Below, piece after piece: positions 1 through 10,679 of a stretch of DNA of 64,000 nt. Each line of letters begins with the position of its first letter. The first letter of the stretch is position 1. The notes under the pieces were generated by a model. It made no database searches, was not told the origin of the DNA, and was given only the letters and a program-made list of their open reading frames with translations. Position numbers and translations under genes: made by a program. Source of the DNA: Tetrahymena elliotti 4EA (Eukaryota > Ciliophora > Oligohymenophorea > Hymenostomatida > Tetrahymenidae); contig JH720303.1 in the NCBI GenBank assembly GCA_000231825.2, forward strand, positions 1,078,574 through 1,142,573, read 5' to 3'.

Positions 1-1726
1 TTATGGAACATATGCTCTTAATTGTATCGATGATTAGAGTCTTTGCATGAAGACTTCTTTGTAAATAGAGAGTACATGCAGTATGTTAGAAGCAATTTAT
101 TCCAATAGAAAGAATTCAGATAGTATTTCTGTTTAGCTTTTGATTGTTCTTCTCTAATTAGTCATTGAAAATGAAGATATTGCAGAATATATTGCTTTTG
201 CTCCTTCTCCCAGCTATATATTTGCAAAATATGTAGATTTTATTGACCAATTCATCAAAGAGTATCATCATAATAGTCTGATTTAAAAGTATTCTATGGT
301 TCCTAAAGTTGAATTTGCTCAAAATTGTTTAATGCTTTATCCATACTTTAGATAAAAGATAGATGCTATTTATTAGCATAAGAATATCAAATTTGCTCCT
401 TCAGAAAACGAATTGGCAAACTTAGAAAGTGAATCTAAAGAAGCAGGTGGAAATAATGATATTAACAACCAAGAAGGGGATGAAGAAGAAAAAAATTCAA
501 ACAACAAAACATCTAAAGATAGTAATCAATATAATATTGTTGTTAAAGAAATCGATAAAACTGAGGTTAACTACTCTACTTCATAATAATCAGCTAATAC
601 ATCTTCAGACTAGCAAAATATTATTTATAATAATAATCATCTCAACTAAGGCTTTTATCCACTTTACACAATTGGTAAAACTCGTAATGTTTCTGTGCTC
701 AGAGAAGCTTAATTACCTATTACAGATAATTTCTTAACTGAAGAAATAATGGAAGAATATAGTGAAAAATTAGAATAAGTTAAGACCGAGAAAGAACTAA
801 ATCAACTCGTAGAAGAGCTAGATGAATTGAAAACTGAATGTGCTCATTCTTATGAGTATTTCAATATTTATGAGCGTGAAATAAATACATATATTACAGA
901 TAACTAACCTACTTAGACAGGAAATAAATCTTATGACTCTACAATAGTAAGAGATTGTTTTATTGTTTCTTAGATGATGCCAACAACATCACCTTGGAAT
1001 GGATTTTTTAAAAATAAATATGCTTCGTACTACAACCAAAGCTAGCTGTCATAGGTTGATTAATAGGAACAGAGTAAATTTTTTTTCTTCATTTTTTACA
1101 AATTTCATTACTTTTAAAAATTAGATAACAGTATTGAGAACTACTTCAAGAATGCTAATACTGTAAGAGAAATAGTAGTTGTGAATAAAACTACCAACTA
1201 ACTAGACATCAAACTTAATTTCATTTTACATGATCCTGATAATACAAACTAAAAGCAATTACCTAAATTTGGAAAATACTTTAGAGTTAAAGCAAAAAGC
1301 AATGAAGTTATTTTCTCTGTATAGAAGTTAAATTTGTAAGAAAATTGGGGTAATTATGATATTTAAGTAGAGTATACTACATTCTAATTTAATGACCCAT
1401 TAAAATGCTAACTCCATTTATAACTTGTTGAATTTAATTTATAAAACTACATGAAACAAAATATCTAATCTATTCAATAAAATGATAAATTATCTAACAC
1501 AACCTCCTAACTCAAATATTTTGGATTAGTTAATTCAAAGTAACTCTAAGTTGTTCAAAATTAAGAAAATAATTTTGAATAATATCAATAAGATAATTAA
1601 GAAGAATTAAGTGAAGGAGATAATATATCATAAAGTGATGCTGAAGATAAAGCTTTGAGGGATTAATATGAAAAAATAAATACTTCAAGTGAAGAATCAA
1701 ATGAAGAAAATGAAGAGGAAATTTGA
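1..1726 (+). CDS. C-terminal part of an unknown protein, 5' end outside window
   Basis: An uninterrupted frame (codons starting at base 2) runs from the left edge to TGA at 1724-1726, giving about 574 residues with many TAA/TAG read as Gln. The first ~130 residues look helical and hydrophobic. They are followed by an acidic, Asn-rich stretch (about 140-190), a middle part with a Phe-rich run, a more beta-like part containing LPKFGKYFRVKAKSNEV, and a very acidic tail ending NEENEEEI. No intron is needed. I do not recognise the family; the helical start could be a HEAT/armadillo-like repeat or the post-catalytic part of a large ubiquitin hydrolase, but nothing decides this. The gene ends about 770 bases before the MRH-like gene on the same strand. 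Confidence 0.8.
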
Positions 1727-2494
1727 TTTTTCATTAAAAAAAATTGTTAACTAAAATAATTGTATCCAACATTATAATTAATAGTAGAGCCATTCTAAAT
1801 TTTTTTTACTTATTTTGTTTGTATCCATTAAATTACTTTGCATTAATATAAATTTTTTTTTATTTTGCTCATATTTTAATTGTCTTTTTCTCTTCATTAT
1901 TTTTCTTCACAAAATTTTAGTTTAGAAATCAAACATATTTCTTCATGTTTTTGAAATTTTAACAAACTTAAAACCTTTACAATAAATCATTCTAAATTAA
2001 CTAAAATAAAAAAATGTCAGCTCTTTATTAAATTAAATTTTCTAAAAAATATTTTTTTATTTCTAAGTAAAATAAAAATAATTTATCTCTGTCTTAATAA
2101 ATAAATAATGAATCTGTTTATATTTATGGATTTGCATAATTTACTTAGTTTTTAAAATTTTTGTAAATTTAGTGATAGTTTTTGGAAAATATTTTAAAAA
2201 ATCAAAAAAATATTTAACAAACATAAAACAACTTTAAAGAGTTGAAAATCCATTTAATTATTTCACCGTTTTTATTATCTTTCTTTGTATCAATTAAAGA
2301 TTCAGCTATTATTATTTTTAAAGCACTTCTTTTTATTAAATGTATAATATCTTACATTTTGAATCAATTTTTATCAAAAACGAAAAAAAAAAAAAATTAA
2401 TAATTATAAAATAGGATTTCATTTTTAAGAAACTTGAAGCAGAATTATTATTATTATTAAATAAATTTGAGATTAAGATAGCGCCTTTATTTGA
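1727..2494. other. AT-rich spacer, no gene seen
   Basis: This spacer between two plus-strand genes has A and T runs, including a poly-A tract near 2383-2395, and frequent TGA in all frames. It presumably holds the 3' UTR of the left gene and the promoter of the MRH-like gene. No conserved element was recognised. Confidence 0.6.
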
Positions 2495-3481
2495 ATGAAT
2501 TTAAAATGGAAGTAAATGTTTCTTTAGCTTATTATTGATTGCTTAATATTAGCAAGTTGTGCAGCAAGAAAAAAACATTATCAAAGCCATTCAATAGTTT
2601 CTTAATATTCAATTCCAAAAAGTTTAACAGATAATCCAATTATTGAGTAAAATTATAATCCTGAAGAATCAATGTGTATATGGAAAGATGACTTAGATAA
2701 CATTTATAATCTCTCTCTTCTCTAAAAATCAGATTCATATTGGCAGGTGGATATTAGAAAGACTGAATAACAGAATTTTAAGATATCATTAGTATTTAAT
2801 TTTTGCAATAACTTTCCTTATATCGGTTGCTCTGAAAATTAAGCTCCTACAAAGACATCAGGCCTACACTATGGTGCATACTAATAAATAACATTTTAAA
2901 ATGTTTAATCCTTAGATTAATGTTCGGCATTTGGCTAATATGATAAATCAATTGTAGAACTAATAGATTATTACTAAGTTGGATAAGGTATTAAAATTGT
3001 ATATAAAGGAGGGGATATTTGTACTTCAAGCGAAAATCATATGGATGAAGAAAAAGAAAAAAGTATTACTTTTTTAATATATTGTTCATCAGAAAAAGAC
3101 AAAGAAGAAAACTTTACAAGCCTTCCAATAGATGGCATAAGTGTTACTTCTTGCAATCCAGTTCTAAATATTAAACACCCAGGAGGTTGTTATTAAGGAC
3201 AAATCCTTAAATAAAAAAACAAAATTAATCATCCTATATTCTTATTCTTTTTTACACTTTTGATATTCCTCTTTATATTAACAATAATTATTACTACAAT
3301 ATTTAATTGTGTTGAAAATGATGTTAAAGGATTTATGGCTATCCCTTACTATAAAGATCTTAGAATTTCTATTTAAAGATATTCTAATTAATCATGCAGA
3401 GAGCTGCCTGATTCTATCTTTGGTTCTTCTGATGATAATTCCTTCAAAGATAAAAGTCTATTTGTCTATAAGCCCGTGTGA
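2495..3481 (+). CDS. MRH-like (mannose-6-phosphate receptor homology) type I membrane protein
   Basis: A single exon encodes 328 residues. The start is fixed by a TGA at 2492-2494 directly before the ATG. It has a hydrophobic leader (about residues 8-22), then a luminal region with the cysteine pattern of MRH domains: C-x-W near the start, LVFNFCNNFPYIGC in the middle, a segment VELIDYYQVGQGIKIVYKGGD followed by C, and TFLIYCS near the end. A strong transmembrane helix follows (PIFLFFFTLLIFLFILTIII), then a cytosolic tail of about 60 residues. MRH proteins bind mannose-type glycans or act as cargo adaptors in the ER, Golgi and lysosome, as in cation-dependent M6P receptor and Atg27. The fold call rests on pattern only; glycan binding is not shown. 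Confidence 0.72.
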
Positions 3482-4759
3482 ATATTAAATTAAATGAATA
3501 AATAATTGTAATTCTATAAAATTTTTTATTTTTTCTTAATAAAATCTTTTAATTTTTATTAAACTAAACCTATAAAAAAATCTTAGGTTTTATGATTTCT
3601 ATCAATAGCAATTATCATTCTAAATAAATTTTATTAAAATCAATATCAATTAATGAAAAACTCTTCATTTGTTATTTATAATTTTTGTGGATAAAATTCA
3701 AAAAAAGTTAATTTAACTCAAGGTAAAGTAAATTGCAAAATATAAAAATGTATGCTTTTCCTTTAAATTTGGTATTTCTCTTTGAATTTCTTGTTTAAAG
3801 TAACTCACTTTTCATACTTTAAAAAAAATAAAAAATATTTGACAAAAATTTTTTTGTAAAAAAATTAAAAATCTTTTTTAGACCAGATGAAATTAAAATT
3901 TTTATGGTAAGCTATTTGAATGAAGAAACAAATTTTTAAGATATTTTAGTTTATAGAAAGTATGTGTATTCGCATGAGAATCAAATAAATAGTTTTGTAA
4001 AAACCTAACTAAAAAAAAATAATAACTTTAAAAATAAATAAAAAAATATATTTATGGAAAGTATGTTCATTTAAATTAGAAACCCTAGAAAGAAAGAATG
4101 ACTGAATTTGAGAAAAATTTATAATAAAAAGTGTAGAATTATTAATTACAGAGAAAATCGCAGTTAGTTAATACATACAAAATATATTTTTTTAGAATTT
4201 ACAAAATTATTGATCTTACAAATAAATGTTGGAAAATATAGATAGAGATAGATTTTAAATTTAATTTAGAAGGTGTAAGCATGTGTCTAAGAGATTTTTA
4301 AGTTAAACTAATGATAGAATATAAATAGTAATTTTTATTATTAATTAAATAAACAGTATCATCAGTATTTTTTAAAGATTTTTAATAAATTATTTGGTTT
4401 TTTTTGGATGGTTGATTGATTGGTTTGTTGGTTCTTTGCTTTTTTAAGTCATAAGTTAGTTTTTGTTTGTTTATTTGTATTTTTTGATCATTAAAGATGA
4501 TTTGTAGTATAAAAAGTATTTTATTTTTATTAGTTGGTTGATTGATTATATAGTTAATAAAAATTATACCATGTGTAAATGTTTGGTAAAGTATTAATTT
4601 ATTTTTAATAATGGAATATTTTTTATTATTTTATTATATTAAATTTAGTTATTGTCTAATTTAAATTATATGAACCCATATTTTTTATCTTTTTTGTTTT
4701 TATTTTGATTAAGGAAGGAATCTTACTTAAAAGAATTTTTTATTTATTTCCAAATATTT
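3482..4759. other. Spacer between convergent genes, with a G/T-rich simple-sequence patch
   Basis: The MRH-like gene (plus) and the DP gene (minus) end towards each other here, so this should be mostly 3' UTR and terminator sequence. Around 4398-4545 the plus strand carries imperfect repeats of TTGATTGATTGG and TTGGTT type. No coding frame is convincing. Confidence 0.55.
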
Positions 4760-7529
4760 TCAATAGTGATTTTAGTGATTCATCATATAAGTACTTTCAA
4801 ATTAATTTTCATTTTCTTCTTAAACAATATGTTCTGTTTTTATCTCATCAATAGAGTTTATCCAATTAAGATATTTATCACCTAAGACTTGCTACCTGAA
4901 ATTGTCTTCAACTTTATCTAAATTTAGCTAGCATAATATGTCTAAATCACCTTAAGTCTCAAGATATCCTTTAGCAAATATCTTTAAATTATTTTTATCT
5001 TTGCTTATTTTCATAATCACCCTCTTTAAGTTAAAAAAAAACAATATTAAAGGTTTATTTAATAAACTGGAAAATTAATAAATTACTTCTTAATCATCTG
5101 GGTTGAATCTCACAGACAAAATTGGGAATTGAAACCTTTGTTTTTAAATATCAAGCAAGGGTAGGAGTACCTTATCTCTCAAACCTTAAGTATTTGTTTT
5201 GTTAGAAAACTAAGAGTTAAAAAAGGGTTTTTAATTATCATCATATTCATCTTTATGATTGATGAAAATTTCAAAGTTCTAAGAATGCATCTAAATATTT
5301 TTTTCAGTTGTCTGATTTCTATCTATTAAATTTTTTAGAGCAACATACTTTCTTGCTAATTCCTTTACTTATTCTTTTTTCTAGTTCACCTTTTATTTTT
5401 ACTTGTCTAAAACATCTTATTTTTCTTTTGCTTCTTTCCAATTATCATGCTTCAGGCATTTACCTTTTTTTAAAAATTTGTTATAATTATTTATTATCAA
5501 AGGAATCTGAAATCAATTTATGTACCAGCTAAATTAGTTTTTGGAATTGCTAAAACTTTTTTCCCTTTTTTAGCAATAACTTCAGAGGCAATTAATACAT
5601 TAAGTGCATCATAAACTCTTCTTTTAATATTTTATTCATCTTTCTATTTTAAGAATAAATAATTCTTATCTTCTCACAAAAATTATAAAAATTTAAATAT
5701 TTAGATAAAAAGTTACAATATCTTCCTTTTCAGCCAATTACCTCTGACCTGCCTTTAAGTTTTAAACAAGAGTTTCAGCTACTTCTTTGTATGTGGTTGA
5801 ACCTTTTTCTTGAACTATCTCTTTAACTTTTAATGACAATGCCCTAAGTCCTCTTAGAGTTTATCTTTCTTCAGTTTATTCGCCATCTTTTTTAGAATAA
5901 ATATAAGTTAATTTTAATTTATTTAAAGTAATTTACTATTGCTATAGTCGTCAATTTAAGATCTAGCCTGATCAATCAAGTTATTTTAATCGTTTTAGTT
6001 AGAAGAAAGTAAGGATTCTTGCTTTATTTAAGATTTTTTAAAACCTTAATTGGGAAATTAAAAACTTGTTGCTTAGCCTCTTGGAGAAGATGATAAATTT
6101 TTAAGGTTTTATTATGTTTATTATGCAAAAGTTGAAAGTAAATTTTTTCCAAGCATTGCTGATTTATTTTCGTTTTCTTATTTAACATTATAAAAAAAAT
6201 CTACTATACCTCCTTCATCATCAAACACATCTGAGTGATTTTAAGGTATCAAATTTCTAGTAAGTCCATTAGAGTATTAACTATCTTTGAAAGGTTAAGA
6301 GTTATTAAAATCATATAATAAACTATTTTATCCAAATTAACTATTCATAAAATCATAATTGTTTTATGAATTAGTATTAAAAAGGAGTTAAGAGTTCTAC
6401 TTATTTTAAATACTTTATATTTGAAGCTATTGAATTTTTTCTTGAGATTAGATCTAAGATCCATTTATTTATATATTGATATTATTGGTGCTGTTGTTAT
6501 TATTTATATTATTGCTTTTATTTGATTAGTCTTATTTAATTAATTAATTGATTGAATCAACATCAAACATTCCTTAACTTTGTTGATAAAGAATTGGATT
6601 ATTTAGTTAGTAGTATGGAAAATTGTGAGAGTTTTAATTTAGTTGATGCGTAATTGAGTTTTAGTTTTTGGATATTTATTCATGTGTTCTATTACCCTGA
6701 GATTTATCTTTTTAAGAGTTTAAATTTGGCACTTTAGTGGATATATTTTGATACTCATTATGATTGTTATTAGAGAGTTGGTGGTGATGACTAGATTATT
6801 GCAGTATTTTACTATTTATATTAGAAGTATCGTGGATACTTGTACTCAATTAGTGTGGATTAGAGGTAAAGAGCTAACTAGACTACTCAGATTTAACTGT
6901 AAATTTAGAATCGCCTTTTGAGGACATAGAGTTCTCATAATCTTTATACTTTGAAGAGGTTGATTTAGGTATACTTTTATTAAATACACACTCAAATCCT
7001 CTAGCATTTTCATCTTCAATCTAATTTTTTTCTAAAAGTTGAGATGGCTATTTTTTTGAGAGAATCTAATTCTTAATATTTAAAGATTTATCTACGACTT
7101 CTTATTTTACTCCATTCAATATCCCACTATTCTAATGTTCATCCTCCTCTTCTAAAATTGATGTATTTTTTATATTCTAATTTCCATTTATGTAATTGTT
7201 ATTGCTGCCTCGATTTGGATATCCTGCTTTATTAGTTTTTGTCTGCTTTCTAGGGAATACTATATTTTTTACAAAAACAAATTAAATGAAAAAGTATTTT
7301 GAGTAATGTCAGTGATAAGTTTGGCTTTTTTTCTGTGTAAGACACAGAATTTAAAAATGCTGTAGATTCATTTAAACACTAAATTTTCATTTTGTATTTT
7401 ATTTTACTATTGCTTTTATGCTAAAACTTGTTTCTATCAATGACTATATTTTAATAAAGATGTATGCATGGTACCTTCTTCGCTTCTATTTTCTAAGAGA
7501 ACATCATTATCACTAGGTAGCTTGCTCAT
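4760..7529 (-). CDS. DP-type transcription factor (E2F dimerisation partner)
   Basis: Five exons on the minus strand: 7529-7475, 7259-5937, 5886-5717, 5643-5526 and 5463-4760, joined by GT-AG introns of 215, 50, 73 and 62 bases, giving 789 residues. Residues 1-459 are Q/N/S-rich low complexity. The DNA-binding winged helix lies at about 470-550: LRGLRALSLKVKEIVQEKGS, then YKEVAETLV, then NIKRRVYDALNVLIASEVI, closely matching the DP signature with its RRVYDALNVL helix. It is followed by the DP dimerisation coiled coil (KKEQVKELARKYVALKNLIDRN, compare KNLVQRN in animals). The C-terminal ~150 residues are poorly conserved. DP proteins pair with E2F to drive S-phase genes in the nucleus. The long N-terminal extension is unusual for the family. 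The first intron's acceptor (7260) was chosen because it is the only one restoring frame from a clear ATG exon. Confidence 0.92.
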
Positions 7530-8720
7530 ACTAAAACACTTTTGCTGTGGAAACTGACCTGTCAAATACCTAAAAGCGCTTTTGCTATTTTTAATGTTAA
7601 TTCAACTATTAAAGATCTTAGTAAAAAGTGAATGAATCTGAGTTTTTTTAATATTGTGTCTTATCCGTTCTTGAGAAATAATAAGCAAATTTGATATTAA
7701 TTAATATTTTCAATAATTGTAATTATTATTTTGATTCATTCCTTTTTCTATTTTTATTATCAACTCAATGAAAGAGTGAGTGAGAGAGAGATATAAACAA
7801 ATACTGAATACATTTCATTTCATTCTTATTTATTTACTTGCTTTCTTGCATACAAATTATTCATATTAATTTACCTTATCTCTTTCTTTTCTTCTAATTT
7901 ATCTTTGTTATCTCCATTATTTTATTTCAAATATGTGAAGACAATCAAAATATATCGCATTAAATCCCTTTTGCTTCTTTTTCACTCAATTATAATATTT
8001 AGAGTAAAAATATGTTAAAATTAGTATTTTGCTTTTTTTATTATATTTAAATCATGCCACTTTAACTCTTTCTAAAATTGGTGGTATTCATATCTTTTAT
8101 TTTTTTTATTTTATCAGACATTTTTATTTATTATTTTAAAACAAAATATTATTAAAACTCTTGAGTAGAGATAGTTAAACAAAAGTAGCCAAAATAGCAA
8201 GCTATGAAACGATATAAATGACTATCTTTTAATGATTGATTTTATCAGTTTTCAATATTTGTGAAAGTAATTAAATCTATTGACACAAATAAAATAGATA
8301 CTTTTTCAAATAATTTATCAAAAAGCCGCGAATCATTAATTTTTTTTTTTGGGCGGAATAAATTCTAATTTAAATTAATTTGATAAATTTCAACGGTCAA
8401 AAAATTTTGGGTGTCTCTAAAAAAAAAATATTTATTTGCAAACTAAATTAAAAGAAAAACTAAAAAGTTATTATAATCTTAAAATTAAATAATTTATTCT
8501 AAAACAAAAATTTATTGCTTTTAAAATTTAAATTAAATAATTTATTCTAAAAATTAAAAGAAAAATATTATAAAAAATAGTACAAAAAATATTTAAAAAA
8601 TAATGAAAAGGATATTAATGTTTTTATTCGATAATTCTTCATACATTACAATAAATTAATAATTATTTAAAGCTTTTCAAAAATTAAAAACTTTAAAAAT
8701 TTAAATTCATTTTATAATAA
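7530..8720. promoter_or_regulatory. Divergent spacer upstream of the DP gene, with two GC-rich motifs
   Basis: This 1.2-kb region separates the minus-strand DP start from the putative small gene at 8721. It contains a GA-rich run at about 7768-7790. Two GC-rich blocks stand out against the AT-rich background: GCCGCGAA at 8325-8332 and TTTGGGCGGAA at 8348-8358 (the latter ends a T10 tract). Both resemble, imperfectly, E2F-type sites. Function is inferred only. Confidence 0.35.
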
Positions 8721-9178
8721 ATGTCAAGTCTCAATTAAGATAGCAACAATGTAATTAATCAAATATTTAGAAAAATATGAGACTAAAATCTAAATTATTT
8801 TAAATTTGTTATTGTTAGACATTAAGTCATGCTGAATTGAAAAAAAATAGAAACTTGCGCTTAATGCAAAGATTAGAAAAAAAATACTCAGAGTAAGGGA
8901 ATTAAAAGACATTACTTGAAAATGTAATATTAATTGAAAAATAATAGTAATAAGCTGATTGGTAAACTGTTAAAATAATAGAATGAGAATATACAAACAA
9001 ACTCCACTTCGACATATTAAATGCAAGAACCAGCCCCTATTAAAATTACTTCAAATGAATTTAGTATAAAATTAGAAAATAAAGTTAGATTGTTTAAGAA
9101 TTATTTATTAAGAAAACAGTAATAGACCATAATATACAGAAAATTAAGGAATATCAGGCACTGAAAAATTGTCATTGA
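8721..9178 (+). CDS. Possible small multi-exon gene, unknown product
   Basis: The ATG at 8721 opens a 10-codon exon (8721-8750) ending at GTAATT; a 68-base intron ends at 8818, and exon 2 (from 8819) reads TLSHAELKKNRNLRLMQRLEKKYSEQ, a clearly charged, helical, coding-like segment. Read straight on, it stops at 8984-8986 (65 residues). If a 31-base GT-AG segment (8924-8954) is an intron, the frame continues through LLENLIGKLLKQQNENIQ and MQEPAPIKITSNEF. It then stops at 9162-9164, or at 9176-9178 if a further 29-base segment (9084-9112) is removed. Such introns would be shorter than any other here, so the 3' half is uncertain. No family was recognised. The codon pattern argues for a real gene or the 5' half of one. 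Confidence 0.4.
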
Positions 9179-9451
9179 TGAAAAAAAGAGATCAAATGAC
9201 TGTAATTATTTTATTTTTCAATGATTTTGCCTTAGCTGGATGATTGGATTTATTTGTCTAATTTATTCTTGAAATAAAAATAGGAAAAATATGATAACGT
9301 AAGTATTTTTATTTGTGCAACTTTTGGTATCACTTTAGCTCTTCTTTAGAGTAAATATATTTTGAAAAATGGTTATTATATGAAAAACATTTTTTAATTT
9401 TTTAATCTAAATTGATAAAAGAGTTGAGTATATCAGTCAATTTCTTATTGA

Positions 9452-9817
9452 TATTTGTTGCTTATCAAATAATCTATTAGATCCTTTCAAGAAAAATTCT
9501 TTTGGCACATATAAACTCATAAAGTAAATTTAATTTCTTTTAGTTCTAAATTAATTAATTTTAAAGATTACATAGAATTCCTATTACTTTTATTTTTTAA
9601 GCTCAAATTTAACTACTTTTCATTGTTACTCAAAGTAAATTAAGGATCAAGTGATTTTAATATTGGAGCTTTTGTTAATAATGATAAAGCTGATAAGATT
9701 ATTAATTTGGCTTCAGCAGCTTTTAGATATAAGAAGGTTTTTAGATAGTTAGCTGATGACACATCTGTTTTCTTGTTTACTTTTGTTGTTTTTTCTCAAA
9801 TATTTTTGCATTTATGA
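9452..9817 (+). pseudogene. Possible gene fragment or unassigned exon
   Basis: A 121-codon frame without ATG lies between TGA at 9449 and TGA at 9815. Its second half, VNQGSSDFNIGAFVNNDKAD followed by KIINLASAAFRYKKVF, has the Gly/Asp/Ala content of real ciliate protein rather than of spacer. It could be a decayed gene, or a late exon of the small gene at 8721. I could not connect the two with a convincing splice. Confidence 0.22.
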
Positions 9818-10679
9818 AACTAGCTAACTGTAAGTTCATCCAAACCATACATCATTAAGATATTTTAAGCTTTGGTAATATAAGAGAAGCTGATAAAAAT
9901 TCGTCACCAATAATTAATATTAGGATATGTAAACTTGTAATATATAATTGTAATAGTCGTATTTTTATGTAAAAGTAAGCGCTATTCCTAAAGTAATGTA
10001 AAATGAAATATTTTTTTCTTAATCATTAGAAATATCTCTAAAAAATTCTATAAAATAAAAGATGAGATAAATTTTTGATTATTTTTTGTGAATTGTGTGA
10101 AAAGTTAGCTAGTTTTATTTGGTATTCCATACTTTATCCCCTAATAAATGAATTTATTTTCACATTACTGGCTACTAGCGAAATTATTTGTTTTTTAAAA
10201 ATAAAAATTTATTTTGCATTACTTAAGTATCTTTCTTGTGAAGATAATTAAGGAAAATCATGAGTTTTGATGTAATCCTTTTAAAATATGCACTACTAAA
10301 TTTAATTAGACTAGATGAGCAAATTTTAGTTACTAATTTATTAATGATTAAAAATTGAGGTATCGTAATCAATTTCGTTTTATTAGATTTTTCAAATAAT
10401 TATAGCCAATAAATGTGTTGTAAGATACTTATTGAATTTATTAAAATAAATAAAAAATAGAACTGAATGTACTTTATTTAATTACTCAGCTTGGTTATTA
10501 TAAAGTAAAATGAAAATTTTTATTTATGTATTAACATACTTTTATTCACACAAAATATACACTCAACTTAGATTTAAATTTCTTGATATTTATACTTTGC
10601 TCTTAAGTGATATAACAATATAAATTAATATATTTAATTAATTACTAAATAATCAATCAACATAAAAATATTGTTCAAT
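9818..10679. other. AT-rich spacer, no gene seen
   Basis: No sustained coding frame on either strand. It presumably contains the promoter of the acyltransferase gene at 10680. Confidence 0.55.

Noticed and set aside
4398..4545. G/T-rich repeats considered as telomere-like sequence
   Set aside because: The units are TTGATTGG and TTGGTT, not tandem GGGGTT; there is no chromosome end here.
5308..5532. Plus-strand 74-codon ORF
   Set aside because: It is antisense to DP exons 4 and 5, whose coiled-coil and DNA-binding motifs are clear on the minus strand.
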